A stretch of 64,000 bases of DNA from Opeltia flavorubescens (Eukaryota; Ascomycota; Lecanoromycetes; Teloschistales; Teloschistaceae): the NCBI GenBank assembly GCA_000442125.1, contig KE546979.1:496001-560000 (forward strand), read 5' to 3'. A program made the translations under genes and the position numbers. Below the pieces are notes generated by a model that saw only the letters and a program-made list of their open reading frames with translations, ran no database searches and was not told the DNA's origin. Numbering within the stretch: position 1 is the first letter of the stretch; every line of letters starts with the position of its first letter. Shown one piece after another: positions 21,351 through 33,180 of the stretch.

Positions 21351-23148
21351 ATGTCCAATTCATTCGTCTGTTCCCTTCTAGCCTTGGTGCTGTGCACCTT
21401 TATTCGCAATGTCTCTTGTTATCAAACAGTCCTACAAGCCCTTGACGAGGAACCTGTCATTCATCTTCCACTCATTCGCCGTGGTGGAACGTTCGAAGCG
21501 ACAAGACCAGGCAATGACTCTCTGGAAATGGATTCATTGCTTCAAGAGCTGGAGAAGATAGAAGCCAAATTCAACCTCACTCGGCGGGAGGTGAAGGGCA
21601 ATAAGCTGGTTAGAAAGGCCAAGTCACGAGGTGTGGGCGGCAAGGATGATGATGGCCTGATGGGAGATCTCGCATTGAATGGGACTTGGTCAGTTCACAC
21701 TCATCGTTGCGAGTCGTCCTCTTGCATCTCACTTAAAGTACGTCAGGTTTGCCCGTCTATCCATTGGCGAACCTCCGCAATCGATCGAACTCGACCTCAA
21801 CATGTTGACCTCGGACTTCTATGTCCGGCACACCACAAGTCATCTTGGGACTCGATACGACGACCTCTTCTCGAAAACATTCGGTATGTCTGTGCGTGCC
21901 ACTCAGGACTGGCATTTGCCCTGATGTCACAATCCATAGTCAAGTCCAATGAGCACCCTTACCGCAGCTGTACATTACCTAAAGACATGTTCCGCTTCTC
22001 CACTGATGGCAAACCGGTTTTACTACCCTTCGCCTATTGTCGACCTTTAAAGGGATCTCAGCATACTCTCGAGGCTTCTGGTAGCATGCTTGGTCTTGCT
22101 CCCTCAAAACATTTGCGGCAGATAGAGACCCCTTTCTTCCTCCACCAACTCATGAAAGAGGGCATTGTCAAGCGCCCGATTTACTCTATAATGCTGATTA
22201 CCGGTCACGAAGGAGTCCTGAGTATTGGAGGCACGGCAGTACAAGCGGCTCATATGGCGGACAAGCAAACAGCTGAGAAGCTTGATCGAGCTAGTGCCCA
22301 AGAAAAGATCGATGCCTTCACGAAGCAGAACGGTAGGATTTTCGAAAGCGGTGCTAGCAGCCACGATGAAACGATCACCGAGGCAAAGACAATATTGCAA
22401 AAGAGGGAAGTTGATGTTAAGGATTTCAAGGCCACACTGGAGAATTGGGAAGAAGGATGGACATGGACGAAAGTCCAAGGCGCCGAAGGCTGGTGGCAGA
22501 CTTTGATGCAGGGCGTCTGGGTGGGTAGGAGTCGAATACTGCGGAATCAAGCAGCCGTAATAGATGTGCGATTGAACGACAAGAAGCAAATCCTACCTGA
22601 CTAACAAAATGACAGATGAATACGCCCTTCATCCTCGCTCCGCCACTAGCAGCAAAGACGTTCTACTCATCAATGGCAGGCTCCCGTCCCCTCGACCCTC
22701 CATACTCGAATTTCTACGTCTTTCCGTGCATGAACCCACCTTTGATCGAGTTCGAGTTTAGCGGCACACGATATCCAGCCATGAGCGGAGGTAGGGGCCT
22801 AGAGTACAGCTCAGCAATCATACCAGGTGGAAAATTCAGCCTCGGGAGATTGAAGCATGGTAGCGGGTACTGTGTAGGAGCCATCGTAGAAACAAGAATG
22901 GGTTTGAAGGAGGAAAAGGAAGGGATGACAGGCAACGGTAAGCAAGGCTTGGGCTCTGCGGGTGCCAGTGTCGGCAGCCTTGCGGGCAATGGTATGAGAG
23001 ATGTGTGGGTAATTGGTGAAAGATTTTTCAGAGGGGTTGGTGGAGTTTTTGATGTGAGTATCATCAGTGTTCTGATTGAAATACAGCCGAAGCTAACGAA
23101 GTTACGCAATAGTTTGAAGAAAAACGAGTCGGATTTCAAGCATACTAA
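21351..23148 (+). CDS. Secreted pepsin-fold (A1) protein lacking both catalytic motifs
   Basis: Peptidase A1-like protein that is probably not a protease. Exons 21351-21688, 21747-21883, 21940-22565, 22616-23053 and 23113-23148 give 524 residues. A signal peptide (MSNSFVCSLLALVLCTFIRN) and a basic propeptide precede the fold. Family landmarks are GTWFARLSIGEPPQSIELDL, HEGVLSIGG, FILAPPLAAKTFY and the C-terminal FDFEEKRVGFQAY. The first active-site motif, normally DTGSSxLWV, reads Asp129-Leu-Asn-Met-Leu-Thr-Ser-Asp-Phe-Tyr-Val. The second, normally DTGT, reads Asp367-Met-Asn-Thr. The glycines and threonines essential for the catalytic dyad are therefore missing. A charged, Lys/Glu-rich insertion (about residues 240-320) is also unusual. 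The first intron's acceptor has a nearby alternative, TAAAG. Confidence 0.82.
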
Positions 23149-23642
23149 ACCCCAGCCTTGTCGAGCCTGCTCTACAATTCTATTCTTCCGTTCTGATATG
23201 AGAGAAATTTAATACTGCTATCCAACATGCTCTTTATATAAGACGTAGCAAATTGCATACCACAGTTGCTGGCTTGGTGTGCATGCATTGCGATTGACTA
23301 CGAAGATCAACATTAATTATTGCTTTAACCCCTGCAGTAGATCAAGCCCGCCTAATCCAAGAGGCATTGATTAGATCCGTTATCTTATGCACGCCACATA
23401 CGCTACTGACTGCTCCACATCGAAGGTAAATCATCCCACCACACTATGATCAACCAACTCTCTTTAAAGTCGTTGTCACTTTTCACGTGCGAAAAAAATC
23501 ACTTGATGACTCACATCTGGATAGATGTAGCGCTCCTCCGCTGCGGCGCTATATTCTGCATTTTCAGTCAAATGATATATCCGTGAACTCACACTTACAC
23601 CTCAGACCTCCTCTTATCTGGCCACACCAATAAACAATCGAG
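23149..23642. other. Intergenic gap upstream of UPF2
   Basis: 494 bp between two plus-strand genes; UPF2 promoter expected. Nothing else recognised. Confidence 0.5.
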
Positions 23643-26600
23643 ATGGATCGTAGGAGGAAGCGTACGTATAAGGCTATCTTACTCGAACAGATTTAACGAT
23701 CTGAGTTACAGGCGATTTACGCGACCTTAATTCCAAAGCATGGGCTGGCGAAAAAGGTAAAGGCTACACTGACATCCCAACTCATAACATTGGACTTTGA
23801 ATTGAGATGTTATAGATGTCTTTGAAACGAGCCCCTCGCTCGACACCTCTTTGAAGAAGAATACGGCCTTTATCAAGCGATTGCGGACATCAATCACAGC
23901 CTCTAGCACCAGTGTCCTCTTGCAGGAAGCGCGATCCCTCTCGCTACACAAATACCTTTCCGAGGTTATTTCTGCAAGCTATGAAGGCCTTTGCAAGGTG
24001 AAGACTACTGGAGACATCGCCGCCGGGATAGAGATCATAAGTGCTTTACATCAGCGCTTCGGAGCAGGAGATTTCACTGGCTTCCTTGGATGGCTATTAG
24101 GGCGAGGCATGAGCACACCAGACAGAACGCAATTGAAGACCCTGAGCCAGGATGCAAGGGATAAAGAAGAAAAGGAAAGGCTGGTCCGACAAAGAGCTTT
24201 GCTAAAGGTCATCACGGAGCTTTGGCTGGTGGGTGTCTTGAGGAGTCTGGACGATATTGCTCGACCAGAGGATGCAGCAGCCAAAGGAAAGGAAAATGCG
24301 GCCGTCGGATCAAGCAAACTTAGCGAAGCTTTTGGTAAGACAAAGTCTGCAAACGGGGTCGTCAGACAAGACCGGAATTTGGATGCAGAACCATTTCCAC
24401 TTGAGGTGTTGAAGGATTTACTCGGACACGACAAAGAGCATTCAAATCTCCCTTTAGTCGTTCTTTTTGTGAAGAGCTTCGGATGGGATATATTAGGTGT
24501 CAAATCTGCCTCAATGGAAGGACCAAAGGCTAGCCGAACACAAGATATCCAGAGTGCAGCTGCGGAGGGCGGCAATCAAAGCTCGGCGGACGAGGATGCT
24601 AGCTCCCTGACCGCTTCGAATGATCCGCCTCTGATTAAGTCAGAACTTCAGCAGCGTTTTCGGAACGTTCTTGAGCGATATTTCGTCGACACCAAACACC
24701 ACATTGTCCGGGACCACAAGAACATCATTGCACAAGAAAAACGCAACGCTGAGGCCTATGTAAAATCTGGCGAGGTGTTTGAGGATCGTCAAGCGAATTA
24801 TGACAAGCAGCTCAAAGCACAAGAAAGGCTGATTTCCAACGCCCAAATTTTATGTGATGTGCTTGAGTCTCAAGAAATGCCCAATCTTACCGAAGAAGAT
24901 ACACAGGCCACCGGCGGGAGTGCTGGTATTGGACTCATAAAAACAGGTGAATACCTACGCGGACAAACCGAAGGGCCAGGCATATGGGAGGATGAAGAGG
25001 AGCGCCGCTTCTACGAAAACTTAATTGATCTCCAAGACCGAGTGCCAGGCATATTATTGGAGGACAGTAAAAGGAAGAAACAGGAAGAAGAAGTTCAGGT
25101 GGGAAGAAAATCCGAAGCTGTTGCCGCGTATAGAGGGACGAATGGTGCTCAGGACGATTCAACTGCTGATGATGTAGTTGAAGATCATTCAACGGTCATC
25201 GCCAACAAAACTGTTGGCGCTCAGGTGGACGCACTTCTAGCCCGTCTTCCCGAACTTCAGACCAGAGAAATGGTTGATCAGCTTGCTCTAGACTTTTGCT
25301 TTCTCAATTCCAAAGCTTCCCGTAATCGCTTGGCCAAAGCTTTGCAAGACGTTCCTAAAGGACGATCGGATTTGTTACCCAACTATTCCCGATTAGTGGC
25401 AACTCTTGGGAAATATCTACCGGACGTGTCCCAGGTTTTAGTTTCTTATTTAGATGAAGAATTTCGAAGTCTCCAGCGCCGGAAGCAAAAGGACTTTTTG
25501 GGCCAAGCGCGGACTGGCAACGTCAGATACCTGGCTGAACTCACCAAATTCGGCGTTGTCCCGGAACATGTCATATTTCATTGCCTGAAGGTCAGCTTGG
25601 ACGATTTCTCTCGGATGAATATTGAGATCATCGGCAATCTCCTCGAAAACTGTGGGCGCTACCTCCTCCGCAACCCGGACACCGCACCTCGGATGAACTC
25701 TTTCCTGGAAACACTGCAGAGGAAAAAAGCCGCTCAACATCTTGGACAGCAGGAGCGGATGTTGATCGAGAATGCCATGTACTATGTCAATCCTCCTGAG
25801 CGGGCTGCCATCCAACAAAAGGAGAAAACCCCAATGCAGCAATTCATATCGAAACTAATTTACCTGGACATGAACAAGCGAACTTATGCCCGAGTTCTCA
25901 AGTCGCTACGGAAGCTGCATTGGGAAGAACCAGAAGTAAGCTGCCTGATGTGTTTGCATGGGCGCTTTAACAGTGTCACCTAGGTCGTCTCAATTCTAGA
26001 AAAGGTATTTTCCAAACCAGGAAAAGTAAAGTTTGGTAACATCAACCTTCTCGCCTACCTGGTCGCCCAACAAGGGAAATTTCATCATGAGTTCGAGGTG
26101 GCAATCGTCGACAACATTCTTGAACAGATCACTCTGGGCTTGGAACAGAATGATTTCAAGTTCAACCAGCGTCGTATCGCCGAGGTCAAATATCTCGCGG
26201 AGCTCTACAGCTACAAAGCCGTTGACTCATTCGTCATATTTGACACTCTTTATCGAATCGTCACATTTGGTCATCGTAAGTCCGGTTATTGAGGGTATAT
26301 CTGAGAGGATGCTGAATGAATTTAGCCGGTGGAACACCTTCAAAAGGGAATCTTAATCTTCTTGATCTTCCTGACGACTTTTTCCGCATTAGGCTCGTCT
26401 GCACTATGCTAGACTTCTGTGGAGGTTATTTTGATCGCGGTGTTGCCAAGAAAAAACTTGATTTCTTCCTAACGTTCTTTCAGGTATACCTTGCAATTGA
26501 CCCTTTGGAGGATCTTCTACTGACTGAAGGCAGTACTACATCACAACTAAGGAGAGTCTGCCCATGGACATAGACTTCATAATCCAGGACAGCTTTGCTC

Positions 26601-27723
26601 AAACGAGGCCGCAATGGAAACTGATCACGGAATATGAAGAAGCCGGCAGGCTCTTTGCCAACCTGGTTAAGCAAAATTATAAAACTCAGGGGCCTGAAAA
26701 ATCGCAAATACCAGAGCCAGCAGAAGATGAAGCATCCTCCTCCGATGAAGGCGATGGAGAAGACGCACCCGTCCCAGAAATGGATGACGCCCAAGAGTCG
26801 AGCGATGAAGCAGAAGCAGAAGTAAGTCCGAAAGATTATTTGGTATCCTGCTTAGTATGGCTAATCTGCGGCGTAGCCGGTGAGCAACGGAGAGACCAAA
26901 CACGACTCCGACTTCGAAGAAGATATCATCGTTACTCGTCAACAAGAGGAACGCGACCCTGAGGCCGACGCCGAGTTTGATCGCGAACTTGCGAAGATGA
27001 CGTCCGAGAGCCTGGACTCGCGAAAGTTCGAACGCAAAGCTTTGTTTGACGTCCCTCTGCCCATGCGTCGGGCACAACGCGAAGCGGGATCCACTAGCAA
27101 CGACAGCGGATACGAACGAATAGCCACACCCCCTAATGCAAATACCACAGCGTTCTCCCTGATGACCAAGAAAGGGAACCGACAGCAGGTAAATTGGTTG
27201 AGGCTCAGGCGCGGAGTGTGAGGTGCTGATTGATGGATAGACTCGTACGATTGAGATGCCGTCGGATTCACAATTTGCCATTGCATTGAAGTCTCAAAAG
27301 GAGGCCGAGCGGGCCGAGCAGCAGCGGATCAAGAATCTTGTCTTGAATTACGATCTGACCGATTCTGGGGCAGATCAAGTTGGTATAGACCAAAGTCTTT
27401 ACTTGGACCCTTTTTCCCATCCCAACCCCAACCTTTCACACAGTCTCAAGGCTAGAACAATGGCTCACAGTGGTATATGTGAAGGTCCCGGTGGTGAAAA
27501 GCAGCAGCCAACTCACCATCCGCACAATGCGCCGCTACAACAGTCGCCGATGACAAATGGAACGAGCAGCAGAGCGGTCGAACGGCCGGGTGGAGGACGA
27601 CGTGGACAGCAAGCACGGAAGCTGCAACTTAGCGACGTTAACTGGTATGAATCTAAACACGGTTCTTCCCGGAGTTCCAACGGAGAAGAGCCCTTCAGAG
27701 CAATTGCAAGGAGAATAGGCTAA
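23643..27723 (+). CDS. UPF2: Nonsense-mediated decay factor Upf2/Nmd2
   Basis: Upf2 bridges Upf1 and Upf3 in nonsense-mediated mRNA decay in the cytoplasm. Eight exons: 23643-23661, 23712-23756, 23816-25935, 25984-26275, 26326-26483, 26534-26821, 26877-27188 and 27241-27723, giving 1238 residues. The N-terminus MDRRRKRDLRDLNSKAWAGE leads into the first MIF4G repeat (NTAFIKRLRTS...GWLLGRG). The second MIF4G spans roughly residues 460-690 (REMVDQLALDFCFLNSKASR, ENCGRYLLRNPDT). The third follows (FGNINLLAYLVAQQGKF, MLDFCGGYFDRG). An acidic linker (SSDEGDGEDAP) and the Upf1-binding C-terminal region (FSLMTKKGNRQQ, TRTIEMPSDSQFAIALKSQ) end with the conserved KLQLSDVNWY. Introns are 48-59 nt. Exon 8 reads through its length without needing another intron. 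Confidence 0.95.
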
Positions 27724-29513
27724 TGTAACCCAAATTGGGTTTCTAGGACGTGATAGTTGATGTTACTTGCTACCTAAACAGCAAGCATAATTTCTATCAT
27801 ACCAATCGCAGGCTTCTATTGAGCTCATTGCTCAGAAGCATTACCTGACCTGGAAGGGTAGGAGCACCTACATGGAAGCCTAGCGGCGCCAGCAACCGAT
27901 GACCTCTCGGGAAGACAGAGTCCAGGAACAAGCAGTCTAGAGCAAGCGAGGTCGAAAGAACGGGCAGTGCATTCTACCTGCGCAAGGCAGACGATGGGCT
28001 GCTTGGAATAGCAGAACATGCTTATTCAGGTAATGGAAAGCCTGGCAGAGACAGCGGGAAGATTGGACGAGAGAGCTTTGAGGTGTGGGCACCAATGTGC
28101 TCAGTTGTATTTGTGTATTTGTTATTATTGAAGGGGGAGTAATGGATAGAGGAAGATGCTGATGAGATAATAAATTGACATGCATGTTTACCAAATCCTC
28201 CAAAAGTTATCGTTTCAGTGCAGGCCGAGACGACTTGGCTTGGGCCGATAGAAACACTAACGAGAAATGGGTCGACATCAGTACCAACTTGATTGCTGCT
28301 GTTTAGAAACTTGATTGACGCCGGCTTGGCTGGTCTGACTCCATGGCCATAAGATGTGAGAAATGACGTCGCAACCGTTGAACTGGCCTTGGTGAACAAC
28401 GGTGTCGCGTGTTCAGGGAGGGTCCAGGGTATTCCACGTGAACTTCTTGATTTATGTCAACTCCTCCATGATCCAAAACTTTTTGCCCGACTAGAGTCAC
28501 CCACAAATCTCTATTTCAAGATATTTGAAGAGATAGCCGTGAATGAGTAAATCTTGAATTTCATGCATAACTTGTGTGTACCCCGCAAATGGGAATAATG
28601 ATCTTCAGGGGCGGATGACGATCCCTGCGGTATTTCTTGCGACTTGAGTGGAGGAAAATACGGGACTTGGTGAAACAGGACAAGTGCATGTTATGGTTTC
28701 TAAATTTGTGCCTCACTCCTTCACCCTGTCGCCCTGACACCCTGTTCATCGACCGTTCTTTCTTGGCCCCTGTTTTCACTTCGACACAAATCAATCACTC
28801 TTCGACTCATCAGTCTCTTGGTTCACGAGAATCACGAACTGATGCTTGCCTGTCGTTACCCGCTTTAACCTTCCTCTTCTTCCTTCGATCCGAATGACGT
28901 GAGAGTCTCGAAACCAAGTAAAGGCCGGCCCTGGGATGCATATGCGCTCGCTCCACCTGCATCCATTCTCTACCGCCGCATTCAATACTACCTTGCCTCG
29001 ATTTTTTCCATAGCCCACCCCAAAACACCTTCAGAAGGCCACTCGTTCAATCAAAAATTCATCCGCTCGCTTCTCCCCACATCTTTTCGCTGTCAGATCC
29101 AGAGAGAATAGACACTCGTTCAAGGCTCTTCAGAAGCCCCACCCAAGTCGGTCCTTTGAAAAGACGAGTTTCCAGCTTCGCTTCTAGGACTTTTACCCTT
29201 TCAAATATCCTCTACCAATACGAAAACATGATAGTTTGATTCTCTGCCTGAAAGCACCACCGGCAATCAGCTCCGATCGGAAGTAGGTTGCACTTTCCCT
29301 CCGTTTGGTTTCGATCTTTATGCTTGGGAAACTTCGACACATCGGTTCCTACGTGCCTTCAACATTAGATCATCTAGTTAACGTTGGGGTTTAAATTAGT
29401 CAACCGACTTTCCTATCAGTATCTCCTCATCAACTCCTCTGCTGCCAGTTGTGGTTGATAGACCAAGCATTGCGAAATACCTCCCCAGCTCTTAAGGTCA
29501 CGCTTCCGCCTCG
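27724..29513. other. 1.8 kb gap upstream of chitin synthase
   Basis: The longest gene-free host interval in the window. Several frames of 60-125 codons exist on both strands, but none shows a domain, signal peptide or credible splice partners. The last ~700 bp are pyrimidine-rich (many TTCC/CTTC runs), as expected for a long chitin-synthase leader. I see no tRNA or repeat. Confidence 0.45.
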
Positions 29514-32311
29514 ATGGGGACCAACGATAATGGGGTCGCCTCCATTACCGACCCCTGGCCTACGAATGATGTAAGTCCAAACAGGGCCACCACCGACGGC
29601 GAGCATGTCGACTAATTATGCAATAGATCATCTATGTATCCATCATGGGGACCGTCATGCTCGCAGCTTTCCTTGAATGGTTTTTATGGCTGGCCGCCTT
29701 TCTCTATTGTCTCATCAAGGTTTTTCAAAAGGCGGAGCACTGGACCATACGGCTGCTGGCAGTTATCATGATGATCCTCTTCACACTTCTGAGGTATTCC
29801 ACGCGACTAATTGCATTGCGTGCCCCTGCTGACTAGCTCTACAGATGTATATTCCTTCCCATCATGATCGTCACACTCCCCCTCCCCGCTCGTGTCACTC
29901 AATACTTCCCCCACTCCATGGTCAGCTTCATGCAATGGTTTGCTTTCTGGTCCTTTGCCGGTCTTCTTACCATCCCATGGCTTTTCTGTGTCTTCCAACT
30001 TGTGACCAATTCTCTCGGTCGGACGAAGCGCATCAAGCACGTCCTCGATGAATCCTCGGCGCCGAAAACGGTTATTGTAATGCCGGTATACAAGGAGGAG
30101 CCTGATGTTCTGGTAACAGCCATTGATTCTGTTGTCGACTGCGATTACCCTCCATCGTGCTTGCACGTCTTCCTTTCATTCGACGGGGATCAAGAAGACG
30201 AGCTGTACCTACAAACGATCGAGAGATTGGGAGTGCCGCTTACGTTGGAGAGCTACCCAAAGAGTATTGATGTAACGTATCGCAAAGCTCGTATCACAGT
30301 GTCGAGGTTTCCGCATGGTGGCAAGCGTCATTGTCAGAAGTCCACCTTCAAGCTTATCGACAAGATTTACACCGAGTATCTCAAGCGGAACGACAATCTC
30401 TTCATTCTCTTCATCGACTCGGATTGTATCTTGGACAAGGTCTGCATCCAGAACTTTATGTATGAAATGGTATGTAGACATGTCTTCTTTCCCTTTGAAT
30501 CTATCCGCTACCGCTGCTGCAACAATTTTTGATGGTAGATGATGGCTAACTTAGCTGGTGGTTAGGAACTTAAACCCGGAAGCAAGCAAAACATGCTTGC
30601 CATGACAGGCATCATTACCGCTACGACAGAGAAGAACTCATTGATCACCATATTGCAGGATATGGAGTACATTCACGGGCAGCTGTTTGAGCGATCTGTA
30701 GAGTCTGGATGCGGCGCTGTCACTTGCTTGCCAGGCGCACTCACAATGCTTCGATTCTCCGCCTTCCGACGGATGGCGAAATACTACTTCGCGGACAAAG
30801 CAGAACAATGTGACGATCTCTTCGATTACGGCAAGTGCCATTTGGGTGAAGATCGGTGGTTAACTCATCTTTTCATGATTGGCGCGAAAGAGAGGTATCA
30901 GATCCAGCTCTGCACTGGCGCATTCTGCAAGACAGAGGCAGTCCAAACCTATCGAAGTTTGCTCAAACAGCGGCGGCGGTGGTTTTTGGGGTTTATCACC
31001 AATGAAGTCTGTATGTTGACGGACGTACGACTCTGGCGACGATATCCGCTTCTTTGCATCGTCCGCTTTATGCAAAACACTATCCGCACAACGGCTTTAT
31101 TGTTCTTCATTATGGTTCTTTCAATCATCACGACATCCAACAAAATCAAAAACTTACCGGTTGGCTTTATTGCAGTTTCTCTTGGACTGAACTGGCTGCT
31201 CATGCTCTACTTTGGTGCCAAATTGCGACGGTTTAAGATCTGGCTATATCCCATCATGTTCATCATCAATCCATTCTTCAATTGGGTGTACATGGTTTAC
31301 GGCATTTTCACAGCTGGTCAGCGGACTTGGGGTGGTCCCAGAGCAGATGCTGGTGCAGCAGATCCCAATACTTCACCGCAACAAGCTATCGAGCATGCCG
31401 AAGCAACTGGAGATGACCTCAACGTTGTCCCAGAAACCTTTAAGCCTTCCGTTGAAGCACGACATCCCGAAAAGCGACCTGGTGTTGTCCCTTTGCAGCC
31501 GTCAGAACACCTCGAGGGCCGCTTCGCTCCCGCCGAACGTCTGCCTGGCGGCTGGTACATGCAGAATAACGACTCTGGTCTAACCCTTCCTAACATGCTT
31601 CCACGGAATCCAAACGCCCCGCATATCCCTCTCCACCCTCGTGACTCGATGGATTCATTCATTACGGCTGCCTCAGCGGGTAATTCGGTCTACATGCCTC
31701 GCCGCGTTGAGAGTATCATGGGCGAGGAAGATCGAAGGAAATATTTCTTCGCTCAGCAGGCACAGCGTGAGCCAGGTGGACACTACATGGAATCTGGTCA
31801 TCACGGTCAAGTCTACGAGGTCAGCGATGACGGCAAGGGTGATTGGAATGAATCGGTCGAGTCGTTGGGATACGATTATCCGAACAACCATAGTCAAGAT
31901 CAGCACCTCCATCCTTATGGCGGTGGTGGCCACGGAAATCACTCGCCCATCGGATCCCGCTCTCCGAGTTTCTTGCCTGCCCATCCCAGCCATCTTTCGT
32001 CAGAGGTCCTCAGCAGCAGCGAGAATAACCTCACTCTTCCCGAAGCGTCTTTGATACCGGGTGACCGGTCGTCGAGTCCAGCTGCAGGACATATTCGCTC
32101 GGCAAGGAGTCCTTTAGGCCGTATGCCACTCACAAGGAGAGCAACAGGCGATGAAGCTGGAATTGAGTTGGACCAACGCCGCCAACAGCGTGATCCCTTG
32201 ATGGGTGAGAGGTCGAGTTCCAGGGCGCCAAGTGAGAGAAGCAGAGAAGGGCCTGGGGAGGGCGACAAGAAGAGAAGAGCGAGATTGTCGAAAAAGCCAC
32301 CAGGACAATGA
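29514..32311 (+). CDS. Chitin synthase, class VI (ChsD-like)
   Basis: Plasma-membrane processive glycosyltransferase (GT2) that makes chitin from UDP-GlcNAc. Exons 29514-29570, 29627-29793, 29845-30469 and 30566-32311 give 864 residues. It opens MGTNDNGVASITDPWPTNDI followed by N-terminal membrane segments (AAFLEWFLWLAAFLYCLIKV, TLLRCIFLPIMIVTLPLP). The catalytic core shows VIVMPVYKEEPDVL, LSFDGDQED, FIDSDCILD, EDRW (residues 378-381) and QRRRW (418-422). C-terminal membrane spans (TALLFFIMVLSIIT, GFIAVSLGLNWLLMLYFG) are followed by a ~270-residue disordered, Pro/Ser/His-rich cytosolic tail. There is no myosin head (class V/VII) or cytochrome b5 domain (class IV), and the short N-terminus points to class VI. 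The class call is from memory of domain layout, not an alignment. Confidence 0.9.
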
Positions 32312-33180
32312 AGTTACAATCATGAGGAGGATGACTTTAGGCGTCGATCGCCAAATCAAGGACGGTCTATCGTGATGCATTTTATTTGGCGGCATGAAAA
32401 AGGGGTTTGTTCGGAGTCATCTTTATAGCATTGGACAAAAAGGAAAAAAATGTTCTGTTCTCAATAGATTGGCGGGCGGCTGGCATCAGCGGGTTCGTGT
32501 GAAGAGGGAAAGAGAGAGAGAGCGCGCTTTTTAGGAGAATCAAGGGTGGATAATGTCTATTATTGCATCAGTGAGTTAAAGAAGTCGATTCTTCGAACTC
32601 TATGATGTGACTTGAGAGTTTTCTACGGATGTATCCTTGGGGTGTGTGATTCTGTGTTTCATGACGTGCCACAGGCTCGGTCTATGAATGAAGGGGAACA
32701 CTGTCAATCTCTAGAGTAGTTTCTAAGCGCCATCATAGGAGAAAGCAAGACCTCGTGACAATGATGAAGATAGAATCGGGGTATGGAATACTCGTAACAT
32801 TCAAATCCGGTCACGTAAAGCATCGCCTCTCATGACAGACAACTGCTGAAGATGAACACGCTTTTTTTGGCGTCGATGAGTCCATCGTGGCTAGTGGTTT
32901 ATTCAACGTCTAATTCACCTCGTGGTATGTGCTATTATCCTTTTGGTAATTCAATGGCTTCAACTTACGGGTGGACAACTTTCCGGGAATACAAGAAGGC
33001 GGGCACGTTTCCTCCGAGTAGTAAAGATGATCTTGCGAACGAACACTCTGTTACTCCGCTCATCTATCTATCGTAAAGGTCTTTCTATTTCATTAAAAGT
33101 GCACCGTTCAAGCATGCAGCAGAAAGGAATCGGTGGGTTGCACCCATTCATGCGTCACACCCATCCCTATCAACGACCGT
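32312..33180. other. Convergent gap, chitin synthase / HSP88
   Basis: 869 bp between two converging 3' ends. It contains a short AG/GA run near 32511-32524 and no supported gene. Confidence 0.5.

Noticed and set aside
27383-27443. Extra intron in UPF2 exon 8
   Set aside because: It is 61 nt with no branch sequence, would shift the frame, and the unspliced frame reaches the conserved KLQLSDVNWY end.
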